Assembly (NCBI GenBank): GCA_031287585.1
Contig: JAITST010000157.1
Span: 1 to 8,656 of the forward strand
DNA: 8,656 nucleotides
Source: Planctomycetaceae bacterium
Lineage (GTDB): Bacteria > Planctomycetota > Planctomycetia > Pirellulales > Thermoguttaceae
Direction: 5' to 3'
A model generated the notes under the pieces. That model saw nothing but the letters and a program-made list of their open reading frames with translations, had not been told where the DNA came from and ran no database searches. Position numbers and translations under genes: made by a program. How positions within the stretch are numbered: the first letter of the stretch is position 1; each line of letters opens with the position of its first letter. Below are positions 1 to 6,222 of the stretch, piece by piece.

Positions 1-243
1 TACGTGTTAGCCGTTGCGAACAAAAGTCCCGACAAAGCGATTGCGCTTGACATCGAAGCGGTGAACAAAATCAGCGGAAAAACGGCAACTGAATTTCCGG
101 CAACGATTTTGAGCGGTTCGTCGCCGGACGATTTTAACGACATCGGAGCAGAGAACCGGGTCGTTCCCGAAGAGAAAACGTTGAAAATCGAAGACGGCAA
201 AGTAGCGATACCGGCACATTCGATTGTTTTCATTACGTTATAA
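1..243 (+). CDS. C-terminal end of a probable GH51 alpha-L-arabinofuranosidase (5'-truncated)
   Basis: The reading frame is open from the first base and stops with TAA at 241-243, so only the last 80 residues are visible. They read as a beta-rich tail: an early AVANKSPDKAI segment, then ATILSGSSPDDFNDI, then NRVVPEEKTLKIEDGKVAIP and a final AHSIVFITL. This order matches what I remember of the C-terminal beta-sandwich of GH51 arabinofuranosidases: a 'vN.sp' strand, 'L.s.sp.dyNdienp..VvP', and 'lpahSv.vl.l' at the very end. Those enzymes release arabinose from hemicellulose side chains. The catalytic barrel with its two Glu residues lies outside the window, so activity cannot be judged. Another glycoside hydrolase with a similar C-terminal domain is possible. 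The GTG at position 4 is an internal codon, not a start. Confidence 0.6.
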   Translation, partial: YVLAVANKSPDKAIALDIEAVNKISGKTATEFPATILSGSSPDDFNDIGAENRVVPEEKTLKIEDGKVAIPAHSIVFITL

Positions 244-334
244 TATCCCTGTCACGATTGAAAATTGTTTGTGTCGTGATGTAATCGTAACCCAAAGTGT
301 CGATTATGGAACATCAAACGTATTAGGTGACGCT

Positions 335-419
335 TGTTGTCAAGAAGCAACGCAAATCCTTGCCACGTAAGGGGTTAAATATGGACAACCCCTTACGGGG
401 TAAGGATTCTTTGTCAACA
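335..419. repeat. Long hairpin / inverted repeat (core 355-408)
   Basis: The core arms 355-376 and 387-408 are 22 nt each and complementary at 20 of 22 positions. They include a perfect innermost 10-bp stem, GTAAGGGGTT / AACCCCTTAC, around a 10-nt loop (377-386, AAATATGGAC). A weaker outer pairing follows: TGTTG at 335-339 with CAACA at 415-419, plus CAAG/TTTG-type pairs. No clean U-tract follows on either strand, so a simple intrinsic terminator is not the best reading, although a bidirectional end between the convergent genes 1-243 and 901-1878 is possible. Other options are a structured small RNA or a palindromic repeated element. Confidence 0.75.
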
Positions 420-654
420 TCTATTAAGTGGTAACGTAAGTAACGTAATTTTCAAACGTTATCTGTATAACGATAGGCAGAAAACTCTGCTGTCTATTGC
501 TATGTCAAGAGCGTTTTATTGTTTTACGGTGACTAAGGTAATGAGGTTGTGTTTCTGTGTGTGCATTTGCTACTGATGTGTTTTTTAGTAAAAAAAGGTT
601 CTTTTGTTCCTTAAAACATTAGTGAGCATGTTATACACTTTTCGTTTTTTTACA

Positions 655-727
655 GGTAGGTAAGGATAGGTAATGGTAGGTAATGGTAGGGAAAAACTAC
701 TGTCCTTGACTATACCTGACTATCTGT
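655..727. repeat. Two runs of 10-bp tandem repeats
   Basis: From 655 the sequence repeats with a 10-bp period ending in TAGG: GGTAGG, TAAGGATAGG, TAATGGTAGG, TAATGGTAGG (655-690). After a spacer containing GGAAAAACTAC comes a second 10-bp run, CCTTGACTAT then ACCTGACTAT (704-723). Read on the other strand, the second run gives ATAGTCAGGT ATAGTCAAGG, which loosely resembles the first run, so the pair forms an imperfect inverted arrangement. A small stem GTAG/CTAC (686-689 with 697-700) sits at the centre. Confidence 0.7.
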
Positions 728-900
728 GAAAAAAGTTCGATTGACGCGTCAACCCTGTGTAACTCCGTCGGAGTGCCGACTGTTATGTGTGAAACAAATT
801 TTAGGCGTGTTCGGTATATCTACTCTCTGTAATCCATTAGCAACATTTTTGATTGCGGCAGTGTTGCGGCTATGTGATTTTTCTACTGTATTCCCGTGCT

Positions 901-1878
901 TCATCGTATAACCGTATTCGTAGTCGCCGTTGCTATTGGTTGCGGCTGGTATGTTGAGTTTGGGTTGTACGGCATTATCGCTGGCGGTTGATATTTTACG
1001 GTTGTGTTTGGCGGGGCGGTTGGTAATGTTTGTAAGAATTGCGGACTGCAAATGTCAACGTCTTGGTAGCCCGGATATGTTGGTTTTATAAATTCAGACT
1101 GATTTATTTGTACGTTGAATTTCGGGCTTGCTATGTCGATTGTTGTTACGCCGTCCGCTCCCTGACATTGTACCTCAATATGGCGCGCGAACAAAATTCC
1201 CGTTACCGCGTCATACGAATGTTTACTCGTTACCGCAATCGCTGTCAATTCGCCCTGCGGCGAATAAACTTCCTGACGTTCAACACAGCCCGTTACCGCG
1301 TCAATTACCGTCACCTTACGATACACACCGTCGGGCATCGGGCGTTCGGTCTCTACTCGCAGTTTGCCGTTGTCCACCGGATACGGTCCTTGATGACGTT
1401 CGCCCGCAACAGGTTCAATGATACCAAGTGCCTCAACCATCCACGCCGGATTGATTGGTATGTAACGTTTTACCGGAGACACCGCGAACTGGTCGTGACG
1501 CGCTACCGCCAACATCTTGTTCTCATCACGTTTCCGCCACAACCAAAATAGTTCGTCGTTACAACCAAAGTCAATTTCCTGACCGGTTATCGTAGAAACA
1601 CCGCCGCGAACACGCAGCCGCTTCGGACGTTCAACAAGAATCGACGCTTTAATCGGAATCGAAACGCCCGTAACGTGAACAGATGCGTCATCAATCTCCA
1701 TCGTGCGAACGAGTGTACTATTGCGGTAAATCGCGGCGACCGCCTGTTCGAGCGTCGGCGTTTCCGAAAACATCGCGGGTAACGGTTTCGGTTGACCATA
1801 CGGCTTGCCGGAAAGACAGTGGCAGCCGGTACAGTTCAGAGCAAGCAGCGCGACGATTATTATGGTGTATCGGTTCAT
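901..1878 (-). CDS. Planctomycete-type lipoprotein with LolA/LppX-like body
   Basis: The 325-residue protein begins with a short basic start (MNRY), a hydrophobic stretch at 5-15 and CTGC with Cys19 as the likely lipidated residue, so it should be a membrane-anchored lipoprotein. Residues 40-265 alternate beta-strand-like segments: SVHVTGVSIPIKASILVERP, LRVRGG, then EIDFGCNDELFWLW at 101-114, ARHDQF at 126-131 and AWMVEALGI at 145-153. I recall the 'ndeLFWfW.kr..p...y.rHdqf' pattern from conserved uncharacterised planctomycete proteins, and the layout suggests the LolA/LppX half-barrel that binds lipid or lipoprotein; that fold is inference. The tail (about 275-325) is rich in Pro, Asn, Gln and Thr and is probably disordered. 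The gene follows the 155-aa gene after 16 nt, with a weak GGCGGA upstream of the ATG, so the two are probably cotranscribed. Confidence 0.75.
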   Translation of the reverse strand: MNRYTIIIVALLALNCTGCHCLSGKPYGQPKPLPAMFSETPTLEQAVAAIYRNSTLVRTMEIDDASVHVTGVSIPIKASILVERPKRLRVRGGVSTITGQEIDFGCNDELFWLWRKRDENKMLAVARHDQFAVSPVKRYIPINPAWMVEALGIIEPVAGERHQGPYPVDNGKLRVETERPMPDGVYRKVTVIDAVTGCVERQEVYSPQGELTAIAVTSKHSYDAVTGILFARHIEVQCQGADGVTTIDIASPKFNVQINQSEFIKPTYPGYQDVDICSPQFLQTLPTAPPNTTVKYQPPAIMPYNPNSTYQPQPIATATTNTVIR

Positions 1879-1894
1879 AAATTGTTTCCGCCAT

Positions 1895-2362
1895 TCACGC
1901 GTAAAGTAATTCCGCTAAATATGTTTGTGTTTGTTCAATCTGTTCCTCATTCGGCATCGCGACGGGAATGTCGTAGTAGGTATCGCGTCTGCCGCAATAA
2001 ACTGTTATGTATTCCGCGTTTTCTTTGTCGATACGAAGTATCCGCCGCCGCACGAGTAATAACGCGAGTACGTAACACATTTCCCAACGGTCGCCGCGCG
2101 CGATTAACTGGTCTAGCACTTGGAGTAAAACATCGTTGGGTGCGAGTTTCAAACGTTTGTCGCTTGGCAACGGTACTTTTGCACGCCACCATCCGACACG
2201 ATTTTGACGTTCCTTATCACGTTCACCAGACCAAACCTCCGCGCAAAAGTCCAACCGCGAAAATTCCTCACCCTCATCAAGTAACACCGAGTAAAAATAC
2301 TCACCCGGCAAGAGTTCACGCTGAGTCAAAGAACAAATTTGCGAAGCACGTGGAATGTCCAT
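1895..2362 (-). CDS. Conserved planctomycete cytoplasmic protein of unknown function
   Basis: This is a 155-residue soluble protein with no signal peptide or membrane segment. The N-terminus (CSLTQRELLPGEYFYSVLLD, 10-29) resembles a short treble-clef or zinc-ribbon-like start in which a Cys precedes 'r.L.pGe.yys.l'. Then come a C40-AEVW segment, VGWWRAKVP (56-64), KLAPNDVLLQVLDQL (72-86), a hydrophobic helix YVLALLLVRRRILR (97-110), VYCGRRDTYYDIPV (121-134) and a C-terminal helix. I recognise this succession as a family widespread in Planctomycetota and annotated only as hypothetical. No enzymatic motif is visible. The frame is closed by an in-frame stop shortly upstream (2387-2389) and this is the first ATG, though no Shine-Dalgarno is seen. 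It is the first gene of the minus-strand pair with the downstream lipoprotein, and a candidate promoter lies at 2412-2440. Confidence 0.8.
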   Translation of the reverse strand: MDIPRASQICSLTQRELLPGEYFYSVLLDEGEEFSRLDFCAEVWSGERDKERQNRVGWWRAKVPLPSDKRLKLAPNDVLLQVLDQLIARGDRWEMCYVLALLLVRRRILRIDKENAEYITVYCGRRDTYYDIPVAMPNEEQIEQTQTYLAELLYA

Positions 2363-2411
2363 TTGGTTTTGTGTTTGATTTGGCGGTTAATGACAAATTA
2401 CCGTGTGCGGA

Positions 2412-2440
2412 ATGTTACAAAGTGTTGACAATAATTTCAA
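2412..2440 (-). promoter_or_regulatory. Candidate sigma70-type promoter for the 2362-901 gene pair
   Basis: On the minus strand, TTGAAA (2440-2435) and TAACAT (2417-2412) are separated by exactly 17 nt, matching the consensus at 5 and 4 of 6 positions. It lies about 50 nt upstream of the ATG at 2362. It is a pattern match only and could be chance in an AT-rich gap. Confidence 0.35.
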
Positions 2441-2576
2441 GAGCAATTTTGGCGGCGAACAATTGTTTTGCAGCAGGAAATTACTTAATCTAAAATTTCA
2501 GATACTAAAAAATGTTGGAGTACCGGCTACTTTGCCGCCATAGTGTATAGACGCGAAACGTTACGATACGTTCGTA

Positions 2577-3698
2577 TTACAAACTATCCGCAATACATCC
2601 CATCGCCCCCCATATCCCGAACGGTGATTCTCCCTCTTTTACACATGTCTTTCCCGTGTAGTCGCCGCCGCAGTCTATTTTGTCTGATACGAAACACACT
2701 TGTCCGTCGAGCATCAACGTGCATGCTCCGCCCGCGTGGTAACTTGTTGGCGGTGCCAGCAACGGCGTTTCGTCTTTGGTCTTGGCTGCACAACTTGGCG
2801 AGTTCGGCGGTAGTATCGTGCTGGCGGTTGTGAAGATGTGCATCGCATCCGCCCAACGACTGCCGCACCATTCGCGATTCACCCACGTAACATTTTCGTC
2901 ACCAACATAGTAGCCGCTCACCGCTGTCCTGACGCATAGTTGCGGATTCTGTTTCGTAACATCTTCACTAACCGCCGCCGACATATTGAGCCGCACACCG
3001 CCGCGAATACTGATCCGCTCCGGTACTTCCTGAACGCCGTCCGCCGTCGCGCCGCGAATCTCCGCCGAGTAAATCTGGCTATCACGTTTCGTCGCGGCGC
3101 AACGTTCACTCATCGCGATTGTATGAGACGCGCCGTCAACAATGTCGTCAAGCGTCCGCCAAACGCCCGGCGCGAAAACGCCGCGGCTAAACTTTTCGTC
3201 CAGTCCCGTTATCCAATCGCCGTGTGAGACAACATAGTTGTTGTAGCCAATACCTAACGGAACACGTTCAAGACCGACGGAGTCGCTCGGACAAAGAAAT
3301 TCGGAAACGATTGTACAGTACGGACCGGGAACAGGTTGACCGGTATCGTCCAAAACAACCTTGCCGTCCGCACCAACTTTTTCCTTCCGCCAAGGAACCT
3401 GCCACTTCGCTTCAACGATGTCGTTATAAACATTCTCGTAACCAATATGCGGTAACAAAATAGTGAAAGCAGAAATCCGCCCTTGACTACCGGTACCAAA
3501 CTTGTGACACGGCAAAACAGAATGAACATCATTGTACTGATTAAGAGCAACCCCCAAAGCCCGAAGACGGTTCTCACAACCTTTACGCCGAGCCGTTTCA
3601 CGCGAAGCCAAAACCGCAGGAAAAAACAAACCCGCAACCAACAACGCAATTAAAATAATCGTAACCAATTCGGTGAGAGTAAATGCGTGACGTTTCAT
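2577..3698 (-). CDS. DUF1559 pilin-like protein with type IV prepilin N-terminus
   Basis: The protein has 373 residues from the ATG at 3698. That start is preferred over the ATG at 3713 because a GGAG (3711-3708) sits 9 nt upstream and places the prepilin signal at residues 1-5 (MKRHA), directly before FTLTELV. The +5 Glu (E10) and the hydrophobic helix to about residue 27 follow the type IV pilin rule, but the residue before the cleavage site is Ala, not Gly. Next comes the DUF1559 signature SRETARRKGCENRLRALG with ALNQYNDVHSVLP, and near the C-terminus H321-x9-DG (331-332) followed by FVSD and FGIWGAMG. The family occurs in large copy number in planctomycetes and is thought to be exported and assembled or anchored like a pseudopilin; its role is unknown. 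The length is normal for the family. It is transcribed alone, divergent from the BON protein gene. Confidence 0.92.
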   Translation of the reverse strand: MKRHAFTLTELVTIILIALLVAGLFFPAVLASRETARRKGCENRLRALGVALNQYNDVHSVLPCHKFGTGSQGRISAFTILLPHIGYENVYNDIVEAKWQVPWRKEKVGADGKVVLDDTGQPVPGPYCTIVSEFLCPSDSVGLERVPLGIGYNNYVVSHGDWITGLDEKFSRGVFAPGVWRTLDDIVDGASHTIAMSERCAATKRDSQIYSAEIRGATADGVQEVPERISIRGGVRLNMSAAVSEDVTKQNPQLCVRTAVSGYYVGDENVTWVNREWCGSRWADAMHIFTTASTILPPNSPSCAAKTKDETPLLAPPTSYHAGGACTLMLDGQVCFVSDKIDCGGDYTGKTCVKEGESPFGIWGAMGCIADSL

Positions 3699-3738
3699 AG
3701 GTGGATGCTCCATAGGTTAAAGGTAAAACAAAGGGTTG

Positions 3739-3816
3739 TGTTCTAAACTTACTTATCTTGACAACAACTCTACAAATGCTCACACTAATTATGAATTAGT
3801 TTAGAACATTGTCAAG
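3739..3816. repeat. Interleaved inverted repeats around the DUF1559 promoter
   Basis: Arm A, TGTTCTAAACT (3739-3749), is perfectly complementary to A' (3798-3808). Arm B, CTTGACAA (3757-3764), is perfectly complementary to B' (3809-3816). The order A-B-A'-B' is interleaved, not nested, so the two pairs would cross if both formed. A third palindrome, ACTAATT-ATG-AATTAGT (3784-3800), overlaps the first bases of A' and covers the -10 box of the minus-strand promoter. Confidence 0.75.
3788..3815 (-). promoter_or_regulatory. Near-consensus sigma70-type promoter of the DUF1559 gene
   Basis: On the minus strand, a perfect TTGACA (3815-3810) is followed after 16 nt by CATAAT (3793-3788), which matches TATAAT at 5 of 6 positions. 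Transcription would start near 3781, giving a leader of about 80 nt to the ATG at 3698. The -35 box lies in inverted-repeat arm B', the spacer contains arm A', and the -10 box lies inside a 17-bp palindrome, which suggests a regulator binds here. Confidence 0.6.
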
Positions 3817-3905
3817 GGGGAAAAAGTTATTTTTAGTTTACCCGTTACTCGTTCAATTTATCTGTTTAGGATAGTACGGTTCACCGCTCATGTAGTAAAT
3901 ACCCG

Positions 3906-3988
3906 ACATCATAGCGTAATATAGTAAGTCTGTGTGATATAGTGACATAGTGTAAATTGTGCAATATAGCGACATAATACAAGTTGTG
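3906..3988. repeat. Degenerate 27-bp tandem repeat
   Basis: Two 29-nt segments offset by 27 bp (3933-3961 and 3960-3988) match at 22 of 29 positions around the shared words ATATAG and GACATA. All seven differences are transitions. A more diverged third unit, CATAGCGTAATATAG, precedes them at about 3908-3932 and needs a small gap to align. The repeat lies between the divergent promoter region and the BON gene, about 170 nt upstream of its ATG. Confidence 0.6.
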
Positions 3989-4154
3989 TGGTTAAATGGT
4001 TTAGTTCATTTATCAAAATCCGCGAAAAGTCAAAAAACATTTTGGCGTATTAGTTTATCTTTCCGAAACAAGGTTGAGTACATTGTATATCGTTGTTTGG
4101 TAACAATGTTTTCGGTTCAGATGTAACCTGAAACTTTTGGCAGGAGAAAAGTCT

Positions 4155-5045
4155 ATGAGACGTTTTGTTGTTCCCTTGATTATTGCTCTTTTGGTTGCGG
4201 TAACTCCTGTGTTGGTTATGGGAGCAGATAACAATCAGGCGGTTGCGGAAAAGATCGCGTCGAGTCTCGCGGAAAAGTTTCCGGGCTACGACATCTCTGT
4301 TGCGTATGCTGGTGGGAAAGTCCGTCTTGCTGGTCAGGTAGCATCGGCTGATATGCTAAACCGAGCCGTTGAATATGTCCGTACAATACCGGGCGTTGAA
4401 GTGACCGATGTGACGAGTGAACTTCATATTGCTGGTCAGCAAGTACCGAATCGTGGCGTTTTGTCTGTTGCTCAACAGAATGGTTTTCTACCGCAGCCGG
4501 GTCCGTTCCCGATACAAAATAATTTTGGCATACCGAACGGTAATGCTCGTCAGGCGGCTGCAATGCAAAATATGCAGCGTAACATTCAGAACCAGAACGC
4601 TCCGGCGTATGCTCAATTCGGGCAACCTTACGGGCAACAACGAATGCAGCCGCAAATGCCGCAACAACAGATTCCGCCGCAATTACAAATGCAACCCTAC
4701 GCGGTGCAACAGATGCAGCAACAGCAATTGATGCAACAGCAGCAGCAAGCACAGCAGTTTGGACAGCCGATGCCCGGGCAATACAATCAGCCGAATGTTC
4801 CCGATTATGCGTGGCCTTCCTATGCCGCGTATCCGAACTACGCGGAGGTTAGTTATCCGAAACAGTATTCAGCGAAAGCGTGGCCTTACATCGGACCGTT
4901 CTATCCGTATCCGCAGGCACCGCTTGGCTGGCGTAAGGCGGCAATTGAATGGCACGACGGTTGGTGGTGGATTGACTTCGACGATGGAAGCGCAAACGGT
5001 CCATTCTCACCGCTATTTCGTCATCCGACAAGATACACATATTGA
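4155..5045 (+). CDS. Secreted BON-domain protein with Q-rich linker and aromatic C-terminal domain
   Basis: The protein has 296 residues from the ATG at 4155, chosen because AGGAG (4142-4146) lies 8 nt upstream; the in-frame TTG at 4137 would put that site inside the gene. Residues 1-24 form a Sec signal peptide (MRRF plus a hydrophobic core, cleavage likely after VMGA). Residues 27-93 form a BON domain, with AEKIASSLAEKFPGYDISVA, GGKVRLAGQVASADMLNRA and a closing VTDVTSEL; this fold is known from OsmY-type periplasmic proteins and is linked to membrane association. Residues 130-210 are dominated by Gln, Met, Asn and Pro, with several poly-Q runs. Residues 213-296 form an aromatic domain, including YAWPSYAAYPNYA, YPKQYS, YIGPFYPYPQAPLGWRK and WHDGWWWIDFDD, a block I recall as conserved in planctomycete proteins of unknown role. 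It is monocistronic, and a strong terminator follows. Confidence 0.88.
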   Translation: MRRFVVPLIIALLVAVTPVLVMGADNNQAVAEKIASSLAEKFPGYDISVAYAGGKVRLAGQVASADMLNRAVEYVRTIPGVEVTDVTSELHIAGQQVPNRGVLSVAQQNGFLPQPGPFPIQNNFGIPNGNARQAAAMQNMQRNIQNQNAPAYAQFGQPYGQQRMQPQMPQQQIPPQLQMQPYAVQQMQQQQLMQQQQQAQQFGQPMPGQYNQPNVPDYAWPSYAAYPNYAEVSYPKQYSAKAWPYIGPFYPYPQAPLGWRKAAIEWHDGWWWIDFDDGSANGPFSPLFRHPTRYTY

Positions 5046-5082
5046 TGTGATATAACGGTGTCTCCGAATTGACCAACTAACG

Positions 5083-5121
5083 AAACTCCCGACCTTGTAA
5101 AAAGGTCGGGAGTTTTGTTTT
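5083..5121 (+). terminator. Strong intrinsic terminator after the BON gene
   Basis: A perfect 14-bp stem (5083-5096 with 5102-5115, core CTCCCGACC/GGTCGGGAG) closes a 5-nt loop. The stem's last three T residues run into TGTTTTTG. It lies 38 nt after the stop codon. Read on the minus strand the stem is followed only by a mixed GTTTCGTTAGTT tract, so it may also serve the minus-strand gene ending at 5176, but less strongly. Confidence 0.92.
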
Positions 5122-5175
5122 TGTGATGAGTATGTACTGGTCACGGTTGCGAGGCATCCGCTCATCCGTTTATGC

Positions 5176-6189
5176 TTATTGCGCTGGTTCCTCTTCTGTT
5201 TTTTCCGTTGGCTTTTCCGCGTCCGGTTTGTTTTCGTTTACCTCTGGTGGTATTGCTTCTTCTTTTGCTGGCGTTACAGGAGCGTGTTCTGGGGCTGCTG
5301 TACTTTGGCGACCTCTCACTTCGTCCGCCGTCAGGATACCGTCGTTGTTTTTATCCAGTCTTCCGAATAGTGCTATTGATGCTGGCGATAACGACGGTGA
5401 AAACTCTATCATCGTTAATTGACCGTCGCCGTCGTGGTCATTTAGTATGAACCATGCCGGTAAGCCGCGCAGTTCCTCCGGCGTTCGGTAAAATTTCTTC
5501 TCTTGCGGGACTTGTCTGCCCGCCGCCGCTTCCTCCGGTGAAATCGCGGCATCGGGCTTATCCAGTTCCTTTTCGGTTACGTCGTTTGCCGCCGCTACTG
5601 CCGGTTCGTTTGGTTTCGGTGTCAGCGCGGCGAACGACGGCAGGTCAACGGGACGAAATAAATGTAACGAGTTTGTAACAACCGGTGAGACCGACAAAAT
5701 CGGCGCGGGATTCGGGTTGTGGATTGTACGGCGGTCACCGTAAACCGCAATATGACGTACCAATTCGTCGAACGCGATTACCGAATCGCCGTTGAGGTCG
5801 ATAGACTGCGGCGAGGCGGGCATTTTCATCCACTCCGACCCGGATAACTTACCGTTGCCGTCGGTATCGTAATGAGCAAGCAACCACGTCGCGTAACGTA
5901 TTACCTTCGCCGGTACGGACGGTGCAATTGAACTCGACCTTAACAGCCCCCGTAACTCTTCGTCACGGCGATTCGCGTCAATTTCCCACAAAGCGGGCGG
6001 TGTACCGGTTGCGAGCGATTCGTCGAACTCGGCGGGAGTAATCTCGGCAGATTCGTCACCGCGAGGCGAGTCAGCGGGGGCAGCCGCAGCGTCAGGTCTC
6101 GGCGGACGGCGGCGACCACGTTGCGCGAGCGATAGTTCGGCAAACGATAGTATTAACGCGATGGTTAAGATGTAGGTTAGTGGTTTCAT
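5176..6189 (-). CDS. Secreted protein with four EF-hand loops
   Basis: The 337-residue protein starts with a signal peptide (MKPLTYILTIALILSFAELS, cleavage probably after LAQ at 23). A basic, Pro- and Ala-rich segment follows (24-45). Two pairs of EF-hand calcium-binding loops are visible. The first pair is D108-E119 (DTDGNGKLSGSE) and D131-E142 (DLNGDSVIAFDE, with Ser instead of Gly at loop position 6). The second pair is D251-E262 (DHDGDGQLTMIE) and D279-E290 (DKNNDGILTADE). Acidic or Asn ligands at 1, 3, 5 and Glu at 12 are all present, so calcium binding is likely. A linker of about 110 residues separates the pairs, and the last 45 residues are rich in Glu, Pro, Lys and Ala. Such multi-EF-hand exported proteins are frequent in planctomycetes; partner and role are unknown. 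It follows the 80-aa gene after 33 nt, and no Shine-Dalgarno is seen before its ATG. Confidence 0.88.
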   Translation of the reverse strand: MKPLTYILTIALILSFAELSLAQRGRRRPPRPDAAAAPADSPRGDESAEITPAEFDESLATGTPPALWEIDANRRDEELRGLLRSSSIAPSVPAKVIRYATWLLAHYDTDGNGKLSGSEWMKMPASPQSIDLNGDSVIAFDELVRHIAVYGDRRTIHNPNPAPILSVSPVVTNSLHLFRPVDLPSFAALTPKPNEPAVAAANDVTEKELDKPDAAISPEEAAAGRQVPQEKKFYRTPEELRGLPAWFILNDHDGDGQLTMIEFSPSLSPASIALFGRLDKNNDGILTADEVRGRQSTAAPEHAPVTPAKEEAIPPEVNENKPDAEKPTEKTEEEPAQ

Positions 6190-6222
6190 TGGTTTTAGTT
6201 TTGTGTTGATTGCAGAAAATTC

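Larger units (their letters stand above)
244..900. other. Gene-free intergenic region with hairpins and short repeats
   Basis: This stretch of about 660 bp between convergent genes has no convincing coding frame. Its composition is T-rich, with repeated GTAACGTAA-type words near 431-449. It contains a weak stem TCACGA/TCGTGA (252-257 with 274-279), the long hairpin at 335-419, a perfect CGTTAT/ATAACG stem (457-462 with 467-472), a T6-AGT-A7 hairpin (581-596) and the decamer repeats at 655-727. The frame at 726-911 (61 codons) has no ribosome binding site and overlaps the end of the minus-strand lipoprotein gene, so it is not called. No obvious intrinsic terminator with a U-tract was found for the lipoprotein gene ending at 901. 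Confidence 0.6.
3699..4154. other. Divergent intergenic region, 456 bp
   Basis: This AT-rich gap separates the divergent DUF1559 and BON-protein genes. It holds the DUF1559 promoter with its inverted repeats (3739-3816), degenerate 27-bp repeats (3906-3988) and the leader of the BON gene with its AGGAG site at 4142-4146. No promoter for the plus-strand gene could be assigned with confidence. No ORF in it is supported. Confidence 0.6.

Noticed and set aside
655..727. CRISPR array
   Set aside because: The repeats are 10-bp contiguous tandem units without spacers, and no cas gene is nearby.
726..911. Small plus-strand gene of 61 codons
   Set aside because: There is no ribosome binding site and no recognisable domain, and its end overlaps the convergent lipoprotein gene.
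1039..1551. Plus-strand open frame of 170 codons opposite the lipoprotein gene
   Set aside because: It is a shadow of the lipoprotein coding sequence with low-complexity Arg/Tyr-rich composition and no ribosome binding site.
1792..2493. Plus-strand open frame of 233 codons opposite the 155-aa gene
   Set aside because: It is antisense to two minus-strand genes with family-like sequence, is rich in Arg, His and Cys as expected for a shadow frame, and shows no recognisable motif.
2491..2535. Intrinsic terminator after the DUF1559 gene (CGGC/GCCG stem, then T6 on the minus strand)
   Set aside because: The stem is only 4 bp and the T-run lies about 10 nt beyond it, too weak to call.
3699..3713. 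ATG at 3713 as start of the DUF1559 protein
   Set aside because: It has no ribosome binding site and would add five residues before the prepilin signal; the ATG at 3698 has GGAG 9 nt upstream.
4137..4154. TTG at 4137 as start of the BON protein
   Set aside because: The AGGAG at 4142-4146 is correctly spaced for the ATG at 4155, and the shorter start gives a cleaner signal peptide.
4216..4752. Minus-strand open frame of 178 codons opposite the BON gene
   Set aside because: The Ala/Val-rich segment is the reverse of the poly-Gln coding run; the plus frame has a signal peptide, a BON domain and a Shine-Dalgarno.
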